Source of the DNA: Zychaea mexicana
Lineage: Eukaryota; Mucoromycota; Mucoromycetes; Mucorales; Lichtheimiaceae
DNA: 64,000 nt
Assembly (NCBI RefSeq): GCF_025766255.1
Contig: NW_026516707.1
Coordinates: 124,001-188,000, forward strand
Direction: 5' to 3'
Position 1 is the first letter of the stretch. Every line of letters begins with the position of its first letter. Position numbers and translations under genes: made by a program. Below are positions 1 through 10,599 of this stretch, one piece after another. Under the pieces are notes generated by a model. It was given only the letters and a program-made list of their open reading frames with translations, was not told where the DNA came from and made no database searches.

Positions 1-1445
1 ACATGCTACGCGGCATTTGAGCCAGTTCAATCTATCCAATCATATTACTCTCTAACGTTTACGATGCGCCAAGGTGTGTGGCTCCTCCAGATCAGAAATT
101 TATTCTACATGAATGTATGACGATGTGAGTAGACGGGTATCGCATTGAGGAAAGACTCGAGGGGATAACCGTCCTTAACACGATATGAAGTTCACCTCAA
201 ATCCTTCATCATCTGAGAAGTGCCATCGCTTTAAACACGCTGAATACAAGTATCATCGTATTCAATACTGTATGTATACAGGAGTATCCAAAATCTCATG
301 AAACATGACGATCCAGCGCTTGCCGATGTTCCGTTTGATAAGAAATCATGGTCTTTGGTGTTGCCTTTCGCCAGGTATACAACATTGTAACCTCTCTTCT
401 ACTTTGCATCCTTTTACTATCGAGCGGTAGTACTTACATCAAAGTATCTGCATCAAACCTGTTGATAGGTCCTTCCTATGATATCATACCAAATGCATCG
501 CGCTCGCAAATCGTACAGCAGTATCTAAATCGTTCATTTATTTGGCCCAGTGTCACCGTCCACCGCCTTGAAACCAACATGCGCGTCCAACAACCTGCCA
601 ACACCAATGACACAAACGAGCATGGCCAGTTTATGCAATATTTACTTTGCATCGGTGATGGTGCTGAGCTGTCGGTGCCAATCACTGATGACAGAGTCCG
701 GCTACCAGATCGGATGCTCATGCCACATTACAACACGTACGAGCTTATAGAAGCCATTTACGGCGACCTGAACGCGCCACGCGCGGATCTTGATCACCTC
801 ATCAGTCGCTCCATCTTGACTCCCAAGATTGTCTATGTTACAGCAATTGATAATTTGGTACTCGACCATTTCCCAGGCACTGTTCACGAATTCCAGAGCG
901 CAGATACCGTGGATGATCCTGAAGAGCAAATAACGTACCCACCAGAGCTGCTCAATTCCATGAATCCATCCGACCTCCCTCCGCATTTGCTAAAACTCAA
1001 AGTCGGTTGCCGAGTCATGCTTTTGAGAAACTTGCACACCCAAAGTGGTCTCTGCAATGGGACACGGCTGATTGTACGCTCTTTTCAAAGATATGTACTT
1101 GAAGCTGAAATAGCCACTGGACCTCATGCTGGCAACATTGTCTTAATCCCTCGCATAACTCTCACACCTTCACAAACACGTTCCCCCATTCAATTTAAAC
1201 GCACACAATTCCCTGTTCGCCTGGCATTTGCAATGACCATCAATAAGGCACAGGGTCAAACTTTTAACACTGTTGGCCTCTACTTACCTGAACCTCCGTT
1301 CACGCATGGTCTACTCTATGTAGCCATGTCGCGCGTCCGCACCCCTTCATCCATCAGAATCATGTTAGATCCTGAGAACTCACGTATCGCAGGTCAGCAA
1401 GGCCAAAGCACAAGAAATGTTGTTTTTCACGAAGTTCTTCTATAA
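1..1445 (+). pseudogene. Helitron-type PIF1-like DNA helicase, 5'-truncated remnant
   Basis: The open part (about 348-1445) encodes the C-terminal half of the PIF1-like helicase carried by eukaryotic Helitrons. Visible motifs are FRQ at about 366-374, LNRSFIWPSVTVHRLETNMRV-type sequence near 510-590, YPPELLNSM, LKVGCRVMLLRNL, CNGTRLIVRSFQR, and the C-terminal TINKAQGQTF and LYVAMSRVRTP motifs. The Walker A part and the Rep nuclease region are not seen, so this is a fragment. FRQ is directly followed by an intron-like insert (GTATAC at 375 to TTGATAG at 468). After it a VLPMI-like reading lies in another frame from the IPNASRSQIVQ reading, so there is also a small frameshift. The first ATG of the open frame is not a credible native start. 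Bases 1-347 show no clear helicase reading in any frame. Known biology: such helicases unwind DNA during rolling-circle transposition. Confidence 0.8.
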
Positions 1446-1699
1446 TTCTTTTTGTCACCTACTCTATTTTTACATCGCCCATTCTCTTTTTCTACATCGC
1501 CTATTCTCTTTTTATCAATATCACTACATCATCTTTGTCAACACTTCTTTTCGCATTGTATTCTAAACTGGAGATAGTTAAGTATCCAACTTTGACGACT
1601 TTCTATGATAGGCTACTTCTCACTGCACAATGATCTTGCTTTTGATTTTGAAAACAGACAATAAGCATCTAATACCAAAACATTGATCCAACCTCGCTC

Positions 1700-1860
1700 G
1701 ACAGGGGGGTTTGGGGGGCTTGCCCCCCACTTGGGGGTCAAGGGGGGAACCCCCTTGCGACGCGTTTCCGTTGAATGACACGGAGCGAAGCGGAGGGGCT
1801 CATTCATCCGAGCGAAGCGAGGAAGGACCGCTTATAAGTTGTAAACTAATTCCAGACACG
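1700..1860. repeat. G/C-rich double hairpin, possible Helitron terminal region
   Basis: Two stem-loops lie back to back: GGGGGG/CCCCCC with a CTTG loop (1713-1728), then CAAGGGGG/CCCCCTTG with a GAA loop (1739-1757). They are followed by a TGACACGGAGCGAAG motif at 1776 and a CGAAGCGAGG motif at about 1812. G-run hairpins of this kind are common near Helitron ends, and the site lies about 300 bp downstream of the helicase remnant. A clean CTAG terminus was not identified, so assignment as the element's 3' end is inference. Confidence 0.45.
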
Positions 1861-2313
1861 TGCGACAAAGAAGGTACATAGCACATCCTTCCAATTCAAC
1901 ATATACGTACTAGGCGCGTTTTCCGCTCTTGCCGCATTCTTCTAGTCGTTGTATCGCAATTTTATCCTCGCATCAATATTTCCATTCAACGCTTATTCTG
2001 TACCCTAGTCTTTACCGATATCTTTACCAAAATCATTAGCTAACACTTCATCCGACGTATGATAAATATGTCTGACAGTGTGATTGAAGACGAGCCACGA
2101 TCTCCCTTTATTACGACTCGATAGCTTAAGCAAGACGATTCTCTTGAACTAGACAAGGTTGTCAATATTTTCAAGAAAAGAAGATAAACAATCATATCCA
2201 GTATTGCAAGGAAACTTGCGAGAAGCTGGATTATACTACAATCACCATGTACGTAATGTACTCTTTTTACAAATTTTTCTATGGAAAGTATTTTTAACAT
2301 GTACAAGTAAAGT

Positions 2314-3857
2314 CTACAGTTCGGTCCGTCGTCCTGCTGTTCGTGTAAATGATGCCAACTGCCACTCTACATCTGCTTCCGTCAGATCCACAGTACCCAA
2401 TCTGATCTCATATACTACAAAAAAAAGTAAAACCGAAGACTTAATAAACAACTATTCATCCTCATTGAAGACCATACGTATACTACACTCACCTCTCATC
2501 TCAAAACGCGGTCCAACTTCTGCCAATTCCACTGTATTGCCCGCTTTCACATATACGTGATGTCTATTTCAGATAACAATTCGTCAGTTTATCCTATCAC
2601 TGCCAACGTTCTTTTTGGATAAACAGTATACAGGTTGCCAATATTACCTGAAGGAAATAAAATCTTGTTGATTGGCAAATGTCATTACACGCTTAGTGTC
2701 TTCTTTTGGTACCGGGAATAAGTATTTCAAGATGTTTGTGACCTAATATACAGATATATACATGTAAGTCGCTATCACTCAAAGTCACCGTTTCTCCCTC
2801 TTTAACCCATCTTGTGATGCATCGACACCTATATCATCTCTTCTTCTTCTACCACTACTTACACGTTGGCCCAGTCGTGAATTGAAGTTGTCGAAAATAA
2901 GATGAGGGAACGCTTCGGATACTGTGCCTTGGTCTTTGATATCATGTCGAAGAACGACATTATGCAATGAGAAATATGTAGTCGGGCCATAAGGAAAATG
3001 ACAAACCACCATACCGTCTAGAAAGGGATCCAAACTTCAGCAACATTTCTTTTTTTTTCCATCGTTACATCCCTTTCTCTCCTGCTACTACTTCCTGCTT
3101 ACCCGGTTTTCCTCGATGTTCGTGTAGAATAATTAAATCTGTTACTTCGTTGTTTCTGCATAGCTCAACAATATCCTTAATAACGTGACCACCACGATTG
3201 ATACGCTGTGAATTGGGGAAAACGAGACGCATTTCCTGTTCACAGAAAAAGCACCACATGTTAACAACAATCCGTTCCCTTCTTTTCCTTAACCACCTCT
3301 GTCTTCAGAAGCCTTACTTTAGAGAATTGCTGTAACCGACTGCTTGGATCTCTTGAAGTTGTGATTACGACTTTGGGATCGAAGACACCAGCACGGGCAT
3401 ATTCGTCATCGGCATGTGTAGTGGGCGCTGTAGTAACAAAAAAGCATTTTATAAACAGTCTGTTTTCCTTTTACAATGTCTCAGGAAAATATTCCAAAAT
3501 ATAGTACCATCTTGTGCCTGATCGAAAGGTAGATCTTGTTTTAGTTCTTTACTCATATTTCGAAGTTCGGTGGGTACGGGTTTTCCATCTACAAAAACAA
3601 ACATACACCATATTTCCAACAATAATTAGTAAATCAACTACACGGGCACCGCCAAGGGAAATCTATAATATATGCACCTTCGATCGCCTGTTTGATCTGT
3701 TCTTTGCGCTCATAGATTGCCCGTTCTTTGCTTTCAAGCGATTTTCGATAAAGGTATTCCCGTCGTAAGCGGGTGTTTCTTCGAATCTATAAAAGTCTCA
3801 AACCATTAGTAAGCTGTCAAATACAGCAAAAACCGTGAGGAAGTCGAAGCTCACCAT
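2314..3857 (-). CDS. IMP4: U3 small nucleolar ribonucleoprotein IMP4 (Brix domain)
   Basis: IMP4 binds U3 snoRNA with MPP10 and IMP3 in the nucleolar SSU processome and supports 18S pre-rRNA cleavage. Nine exons were read on the minus strand: 3855-3857, 3678-3786, 3508-3588, 3318-3427, 3103-3235, 2863-3017, 2648-2742, 2493-2563, 2314-2414. They sum to 858 nt, 285 aa, normal for the family. The N-terminus carries [18 protein letters not shown]. The Brix domain shows [57 protein letters not shown] and LGQR. The C-terminal strand carries [20 protein letters not shown] and the protein ends [10 protein letters not shown]. The first exon contributes only the ATG, which is followed at once by the donor GTGAGC; an alternative first exon is possible. 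All other junctions keep frame and have canonical GT-AG borders. Confidence 0.93.
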
Positions 3858-4878
3858 TGTGTAATTTATGCTTTTTTTTCTCAAGTTTTGTCTGGAAAAG
3901 GATTTCTTATTAAAGTGTCCCGCACTCCGAGAAAGTTGGGTTGACCATGCGAAAAGCCACACACCTGTCAATGCAAGCAGGAATATTGCTCCGCCGTAAT
4001 TTTCTATCTCGCAACTCCACGCCCGCAAATCCTGGTATGATGGACTGTGTCGTGCTCGGTGTGACTTGATAGTTAGACCACAACTATACAGAAATCATCC
4101 GAAAGGATTTTTTGATACTAGTATCATCACTACCTCATCTGACGCCATTACATCTAAAACCAAATCACAGAAGTATAGAATATACACACCATTCCCCTCT
4201 CTTTTTCATATTATTAGTTAGCAGTAAAGCATCATCCATGTATTATCCAACTCTAGAAGAAAGTGACCGGTGTGACGTGAGCTTGTGTCACGACAACACA
4301 CAAAACGCTGGCGCGTTTCTAATATTAACAGTAGACATTTTTCTTCCTGATTTTTGCTTTGACGTATCCGCTCGTGAGGATTGAGTGTATATTCGGTCTC
4401 GTAGACGGCAAGGAAGGAGCTAGCAGCGCATTATCAACTTATTCGGACATCACCACACCACTAGCGACGATTAATTTTCTAGTTGATCCTACCGCTTCTC
4501 AAGGACGCAGCTCTCATTGTTATCATTGTTCCGCACATCGACGATTATTCTCACTTGTCGACCCTAGGCGTGATATTCCCCACACACACGTATTGTTGCA
4601 TCTTCTTTCCTGATATCCGATTGGATCACAACCAGGACCAGTGCTACATCGGACTCGAGTTACTTTATTTTACTGGGTAAGTACACAGCTAATCAGGGCC
4701 TGTAAGACATGTCTGGGCTTAATAACAATAATTTTGAATTAAAAAGTAACAACCCATAAAAATACCCAAGAGTACTTACGGCTTTCTACGCACACTGTGA
4801 CAGGGTACGTCATCCTCACTATATCGGTAATACACAAAGGGTTTAATCGTTGACAAGAAATTGTCGTCGTTCCAGGTG
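3858..4878. other. Intergenic region upstream of IMP4, no gene recognised
   Basis: About 1 kb with short open frames only. At 4480-4680 on the + strand a frame is bounded by an acceptor-like TTTTCTAG (near 4482) and a donor-like CTGG/GTAAGT (near 4680). It resembles an exon but the peptide matches nothing I recognise. The minus-strand part next to 3857 should hold the IMP4 promoter. Confidence 0.4.
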
Positions 4879-4997
4879 CACTTACCTAAGTGAAGGCGCC
4901 GCCGGGCAACGCAGGACTCAACCAGAGCCCTGCTCCTTAATAGTGGGCTATGCAACCGATTATAATAACGAAGGAATTTATCAAAACTGATAAATTC
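4879..4997. other. Cluster of three consecutive hairpins, possible structured RNA or short repeat
   Basis: Three stem-loops lie within 119 bp: CACTT/AAGTG (4879-4892); GCAGG-A-CTC paired with GAG-C-CCTGC around an AACCA loop (4911-4933); and a perfect 10-bp stem GAATTTATCA/TGATAAATTC with an AAAC loop (4974-4997). The + strand contains ACTTACCT, the 5'-splice-site-like complement found at the 5' end of U1. The minus strand reads AG/GTAAGT there. The U1-70K and U1A binding loops are not convincingly present, so this is not called U1 snRNA. Confidence 0.35.
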
Positions 4998-6180
4998 TCA
5001 CACGAATGACAACTTTTCACATTGCTCTAAAGCATAAAAGCACAACTTACATGACGCTACCATGTGCAGGTCAGTGCCCGAGAGAAAGAGAGAGAGAGAG
5101 ACACAGAGAGAGAACTTTAAAGAAAAAAATTGAAAAGAATGTTAGACCGTTGTTTGCAAATAAAGAATCACTTGCATCGTGACGATCAAACAGCAACTGC
5201 AATGACAGAATGTTAATGAATGCATACGTACAAAAGGCCAAAAAAAAAAAAAGAAATGATGCGGGGCAAGCGCGAAGAAAAGCAGGAAGAAAAGCCAACG
5301 TCTTGATGAGTCGTGCAGTATGCTACTTTTATAATCTTTTTGATCATATCAATCACATGATTTCACTAGTGTCGTCAGCAGTGTTATGAACATTCTTCGA
5401 CCTTTACTAAGTGATCACCCTCAACCTCGATGATCACTTATTAAATCCCCAAGTATCAATATCATCCATCATCATCGTCCGGAATTATCAGCCCTAATAC
5501 CAATCTTTCCGTTTATTCGCATTATAAAATCATAGTAAAAGATATATTAATAAACACCATAGTCTTTGAAAAATGAAACATCAGTCAGATATCTTGTTTC
5601 CTTCCTGTATCTTGTTCCTCGTCTCTTCTCTCATCATCTGGTCTCCTACCTTCGGGTCTCATTCTTGTCTTGCCTTGTTCTTGCTGAAAGCACCTAGCGC
5701 ATTCTCGACCGGTCTTTCTGTTCTTGTCTTGTCCTGTCCCTGTCCGCACCTTACAAGTAGCTTGTTTCATCAATGACCACTGGTACACTGCTGGTAAATA
5801 GAGAATGGATTCCTTTTTATCGCACACAAAGGGATCCTTTTATCTTTAACACTGCTTCTTTTGACAGAGCATACTACTACTTAGTCTACCATCCAAACAT
5901 TCTACCAGTGATCAAACAAAACGTAAGTGATAAATCGTGTATCAGTTATGCGCAGATCCATTACGCATTTAAAAGGACCTTGTATAAACAAATGGCATTG
6001 CATAAAAGTAATGTCCTTGCACCTATGACCCTTTGTAATCCCTGCAATTATTGTCGTTAATTTTATGAATTTTGGCTCTTTCAACTAGAGACACTACAAT
6101 GGCATATGATGGTGATACGGCGCGATCAAGTTAAAATTACAGCAATGTCATGCACCAGTATTTTGAAGTGTTACACGCAA
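4998..6180. other. Intergenic region with purine-rich tract and inverted repeat
   Basis: No gene recognised. A GA-rich tract lies at about 5081-5112. A perfect 9-bp inverted repeat, AAGTGATCA/TGATCACTT, spans about 5408-5438. An open frame at 5773-6060 (+, 95 aa) has no recognisable feature and could be chance. Confidence 0.3.
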
Positions 6181-6321
6181 AAGCTTATTCAGAGTTGTCA
6201 TTGGCTGCTTTAAGGACTCTTATACAGCCTTCTGATTGGCTAAAATGTAAGCCCAGGAACTTCCGCTGTGCCGCTGCATTCCGCTCATGCAGAGAGTGGC
6301 TGGGTGTGCCTGAATAAGCTT
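6181..6321. repeat. Short inverted-repeat element (141 bp), MITE-like
   Basis: The ends are perfect 12-bp inverted copies, AAGCTTATTCAG at 6181-6192 and CTGAATAAGCTT at 6310-6321. The interior has no coding potential. No target-site duplication is evident, so it may be a chance palindrome pair or an old non-autonomous element. Confidence 0.35.
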
Positions 6322-6412
6322 CCTACACTTTATTTTAGAAATTTCCTATCATTATGATCTCACAGCTACGTCAAAGGCCTACGTCAAAATCGCAAACGAA
6401 TAACAACGGACG

Positions 6413-6742
6413 ATGTTTGCGATCAGCCAAGACATCAGACTGCAGCTGCCAAGCGTACAGTTTGCTGGTCAAGCATCTTCTCTACGTGACTTAAAATCAT
6501 ACAAAGAGGGCTATAAGCAAGCATCAGTTGCAGTGGCACTCGAGTCTGTCACCCATGTGATTTTTGGTTACACTCCTGATATGTTTGATACAACACACAT
6601 TTTATTTTTCATATCGTCTGAAGATAAAAGAAACTGCCCGGAGATTGTGGAGCTTGTGATGACGGAATGTGCATTGACCCTATACAGTATAACAGCAGAC
6701 ACACTAAAAGGCAATAGTCCTGTCCAAGCTTCCGTGAACTAA
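6413..6742 (+). CDS. Hypothetical 109-aa ORF, unrecognised
   Basis: An ATG-initiated frame without introns encodes a soluble-looking 109-aa peptide that starts MFAISQDIRLQLPSVQFAG and ends GNSPVQASVN. It has no membrane segment, zinc ligands or known motif. It lies in gene-poor DNA between two repeat elements, so a decayed mobile-element ORF or a chance frame are both possible. Nothing upstream clearly identifies a promoter. Confidence 0.2.
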   Translation: MFAISQDIRLQLPSVQFAGQASSLRDLKSYKEGYKQASVAVALESVTHVIFGYTPDMFDTTHILFFISSEDKRNCPEIVELVMTECALTLYSITADTLKGNSPVQASVN

Positions 6743-6960
6743 TACTATATTATTGTTAGTGGTTTTACCAACTGTCCGAAGTTTAGTCAACCATGGTATG
6801 TTGCATATCACAACGATCATCAAAATGAGTAAACTAGGGGAAGCATATCTGTGGACTCAATATCATTAGAGTTCACTTTTGCTAAGCGTTCTATCCGACA
6901 CTCTCTTTGTCCCAAAAGCATATATAGACGCGTGAAAATGTTCGCAATCGACATTCTATA

Positions 6961-7529
6961 TGGTGCGTTCGCCTTATAACCGTCAATTTTTTAGCTCAGC
7001 TTTACTCCCTTATAACGTCCCCAAAAAGCAATTACACAGTCTAACGTGCTTCAAAATACCTTTTTTGACTCGTTTGCTTTCGTTATTGAAGAATAAAAAA
7101 ATAATTATGTTTGTAAAAACAATTATGGGAAGCCAAAAGTTGCCGGTTTTTCCCAATTTAGAAGGGCCGGCAGAAGTTTGAAGCAACTCATGTACCGGAA
7201 ACAAGAATGAGTAAACAACTCCTGTACGTATATATACTCGCCTATCGCCTACGTCCTACACGTCTTTTCTTTTTACCTTCATTTAAAAGATGCCGCCATT
7301 AAGACGAAAGCAGAAGGCCACCCGAAAAAGGACGCGTGCGCCTGACGGAAGAATCACTGCCCAGTTTCATGGTATACGCCGTTTTTCTATAGCTATTCCT
7401 ATACATTTTAATGTTTCATCATATATACGTATCATTGTTCTTTGAAGCTCAAACATTTTAGAAGGTTTAGTGCTTAAGAATCAAATTAAAACAAAATTAA
7501 GTTTTGACGGTTATAAGGCGAACGCACCA
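6961..7529 (+). mobile_element. 569-bp DNA transposon derivative with 26-bp perfect TIRs and TA duplication
   Basis: The termini are identical inverted repeats of 26 bp, beginning TGGTGCGTTCGCCTTATAAC at 6961 and on the complementary strand at 7529. The dinucleotide TA flanks both sides (6959-6960, 7530-7531), as expected for a TA-targeting superfamily such as Tc1/mariner. Inside, a TATA-like GTATATATAC (about 7226) precedes an ATG at 7290. That ATG opens a basic peptide, MPPLRRKQKATRKRTRAPDG, which runs into a possible donor at TG/GTATAC (about 7370). The rest of any transposase is missing. The simplest reading is an internally deleted element that kept the promoter and first exon of its parent. 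Confidence 0.7.
7290..7375 (+). pseudogene. First-exon-like basic peptide inside the TIR element
   Basis: The ATG at 7290 opens a strongly basic N-terminus, MPPLRRKQKATRKRTRAPDG, followed by RITAQFHG, before a GTATAC donor-like site. No continuation with a catalytic domain lies before the right TIR. I infer a remnant of the parent transposon's first exon; the peptide is too short to assign. Confidence 0.35.
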
Positions 7530-7531
7530 TA

Positions 7532-8830
7532 ACCAAAAAAGGAGGTACAGCCAACGCCACAGCCGTTTCCAAGAACTAAAAGTGTAACTCTGATAAATAT
7601 GGCCAACGACCGATAACAGCGATAATGCCGACACTACTAGCAAGACGCTAAAATCCGCGGTGATCATATATATCATAAGCCAGTAGATCGATCCTAATAA
7701 TGTCATTCCACTTTAGCTGGCGGTTGACATGCTCAGTGGAACGTATCTTTTTCTTACAGGAGCTGGCATCTTATCAAAATAAGCGGTTACGCTCTCAGAG
7801 GATGGTATACACACAACTTGCATGGTAGAACATATGTTAGTGCAGGGTGACACGTCTCCTTGAGGACGACGACGACTGTCATCGCCCTGCTTGCACTTCC
7901 CTTTCCTTTGCTTTTATTCTCTCAAATCAAACGAGCCATTCAGAATATATGATCACTGCTACATAAGAAAGCTGATAGTAATCCTGCAACGGCTCGAAAA
8001 GCTTTAAAAGCCATGATTTGTGTCTATGAACTATTGGTTTTTCCTTGTTTTGCTCATGACATATAATCGTCTTTTATCTCTTTGCTATGGATATTTGTCA
8101 TTGGTGCTTCAAAATGTAGGTTTTGTCACGCTTTCAATAGTGTGTGATACTGTATTTCTGGGAAAGTGCAGACAATTTGATATGTTGTCGATTAACGTCA
8201 ATTTTAAAAATAAAAGAGGGGCCGGTTCCTTGGCGCCATTAACAAATAAGAGGACGGAAAATCGTCAACCTGCGGAATGGAAGACACGTGCAGTGTAGTG
8301 CAGCACTGAAAAAAATGGCGCTCTATCTATGATATTGAATGTGCAAGACATGTGGCATGTTTTGTTTAGACATTACCAAACATTTGTGTACACGAACCCA
8401 TCATCCATCGAGGAAATGGTGTCTTGTACGTTTGATGTATATAAATCGCCAAATTGATACTGGCCTGAAGTAGCCGATGGATTTTTCTTATTAGAAAGCG
8501 CAATACAAAAGGTCGCAATAAGATGCTGTACAAACTTACTTTTACTTTGGTGTTGATACAAAGCAAATGTGTTGTGCTCTTTAAATCAATATCAGTATAT
8601 GCACTGCATAGCCTAGTACGGCAAACCTTCGGAACGCGGTCCGTACTCATCGGGAGAACTGTAGTCGAAAACGGCGTTGAAAAAAAAATCCGCATGTGCG
8701 CTTAGCATAGAGCTCTATGGTAATTTAAACAGAGATCCGTATGAGAAGTTAGCATAGAGCCCAAAGTCTACAACGCAGCATGTTGTGTGTTTGGAAAGTG
8801 GCTGTACAACCGTCAAAACAGCCAAGAACT
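7532..8830. other. Intergenic, no gene recognised
   Basis: Only short frames interrupted by stops. The + strand frame at 8020-8298 starts with a hydrophobic stretch but has no family match and no convincing promoter. Confidence 0.3.
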
Positions 8831-10170
8831 GATCAACTATGTATATAAAACAACAGAAGTTATATGAATTAGTAGTAATAAAGATCATGGTGACGGGCTT
8901 CTGTCAAAAGCTTGCTTCCCACGTTTTCAGGCTGTACCCTTCTCTTCCTTCTGCCATTCACCAACCGCAATGACTTGAGACTTCTGTTGTCGTTTGCAAT
9001 GCTAGATTCAGTAATGTTAACTTTGACATTGTTCGTTATAAAAACTACTTTATATATGTGCAGCAAAGAAAGAATAATACTCACACGGCAACAAGAGCAC
9101 CTTTTTTCGAGTGACGGACCCGCTTTATACACAAAGAGAGGGCATAAAGAGCTTGCTACCGTTCAGGTCGTACCTGTCCGTTCATTCCACCATTCACCAA
9201 CCGCAATTGTTTGAGATTTGTGTTGCCCTACAGTGTACAATTCCGATTGCAATAAAGTTAACTTTGACATTGCCTTTGACATTGTTCGTTGTAAAATATA
9301 CTTTATATGTGCAACAAAAATAAATTACATACACTTTCGCTGACACCGCGACTCGATCAGCTGCAAAGATTGTTGTACGCAATGCATGAATTGCGTACTG
9401 CCACCCACGTTGAGTGTCTGTAAGAGCACCTTTTTTCCAGTTACAGAACCGCTTTATACAAAACCACAGGCGATCAAATTATACTTTATGCCGCAAACTC
9501 GATGTCCGTGCGCACACATATTATTCTGCTTGCTATACTAGCCATGTAAAACAAATTTCGCTCCAAAGGCACAGCACTGTAGAAATCTAGAAAAAGTATA
9601 AAGCACGTCATGACTTTTCTGTTGCCGGCATTAGTACCTTCCCATAAAGAATTCGGCGGCAGTCTTTTTTTTTATGATCAAATATGTATGTTTGTAAAAG
9701 AAATGTAATATGAAGCATACTTTCCGTGAAACCAACCCAAACCATTGTATGCTGCCTTGAGGAGATCGACGGCGCCCGTTTTCTATGATCAACTATGTAT
9801 ATAAAATCAGAAAGTACCATCAGTGACTAAGAGTAATAGCAATCAATAGTACTAAGAACTATAATGCACTCTCCCTCGACCGTATGGTTGAAGATGTCAC
9901 CCAAACCACAACATATTACCTTGAGGGCGTAATCGCCGGCTGATTACGTCATCGTCACCTACATACATCGAAGAAAAGAAGGTCATATCGAGTATCAATA
10001 GTATTGCTGGGTACGCTTCACATATAAAAAATCATCATGATCCCCAGGTTTCATACTCTTTTTATATCGCCGGTTCTTTGTTCCATTAAAGCGCACAGAC
10101 CCGTCGCCGACAATTGTTGGATCAGAGCGGAGCACGGCAAGCGGAGCCGCATAGTGAAACAAACATATAC
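8831..10170. repeat. Diverged tandem repeats with TATA-like boxes
   Basis: Two degenerate copies of a roughly 240-330 bp unit are visible. CCATTCACCAACCGCAAT occurs near 8954 and 9189, CATTGTTCGTT(A/G)TAAAA near 9027 and 9280, and GAGCACCTTTTTT near 9096 and 9425. A separate 20-bp string, GATCAACTATGTATATAAAA, is identical at 8831-8850 and 9787-9806. CTTGAGG-containing stretches recur at about 9757 and 9921. Several copies carry TATATA(A)-type boxes. No protein frame follows them. They look like old duplicates of a promoter-containing element; function unknown. Confidence 0.45.
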
Positions 10171-10485
10171 GCACCATAAGAAAAAGACACTAGCATGACA
10201 GTCGTCAGACTACAACGATAATTATCATCAAGGCACTTCTTCACATTGCTGCAGTTCACTGGCTCCTTAGGGCAGTAGTGACAACAAAATTTCTAAGCTC
10301 CGTCATTTTGTTTATCGGGCTCATAAAGAAAAAGAATCGACTGCGCGTTTTGCCCTTTATTCTTTTCTTTAGTCTTCATATTCATCTTTGTACATTTGCA
10401 GTGTTTCTTTCATTATCACTTTTTACCTTTCTTTTTTTTTTTTCATCCCGCTCGAGTGTCCCTGTGGGTGTGCATAGTTGAAGGG

Positions 10486-10507
10486 AGCTAGTCGTGCACG
10501 ACTGGCT
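10486..10507. repeat. Near-perfect palindrome
   Basis: An imperfect 22-bp palindrome whose central 14 bp, AGTCGTGCACGACT, are perfect. It lies about 90 bp upstream of the 177-bp array on the same apparent transcription unit. It could be a dimeric protein site or a hairpin. Confidence 0.4.
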
Positions 10508-10599
10508 CTTGCTCATCTTTTGTACATTTGCAAAGTTCTTTGTTTCATCTTGGTTTTTTATCTTCCTCAAAAACTGAAAGCGAGAGTGTGTGCAAAGAG

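Noticed and set aside
4900..4975. tRNA gene on either strand
   Set aside because: A GGTTGAGTCC string resembles a T arm, but no acceptor, D-arm or anticodon pairing fits a cloverleaf.
4879..4997. U1 snRNA call based on ACTTACCT
   Set aside because: The conserved U1-70K loop (GATCACGAAG) and U1A loop (ATTGCACTCC) are not present in the right places.
5404..5440. AAGTGATCA/TGATCACTT inverted repeat as an operator
   Set aside because: No neighbouring gene start; a single short palindrome in AT-rich DNA is weak evidence.
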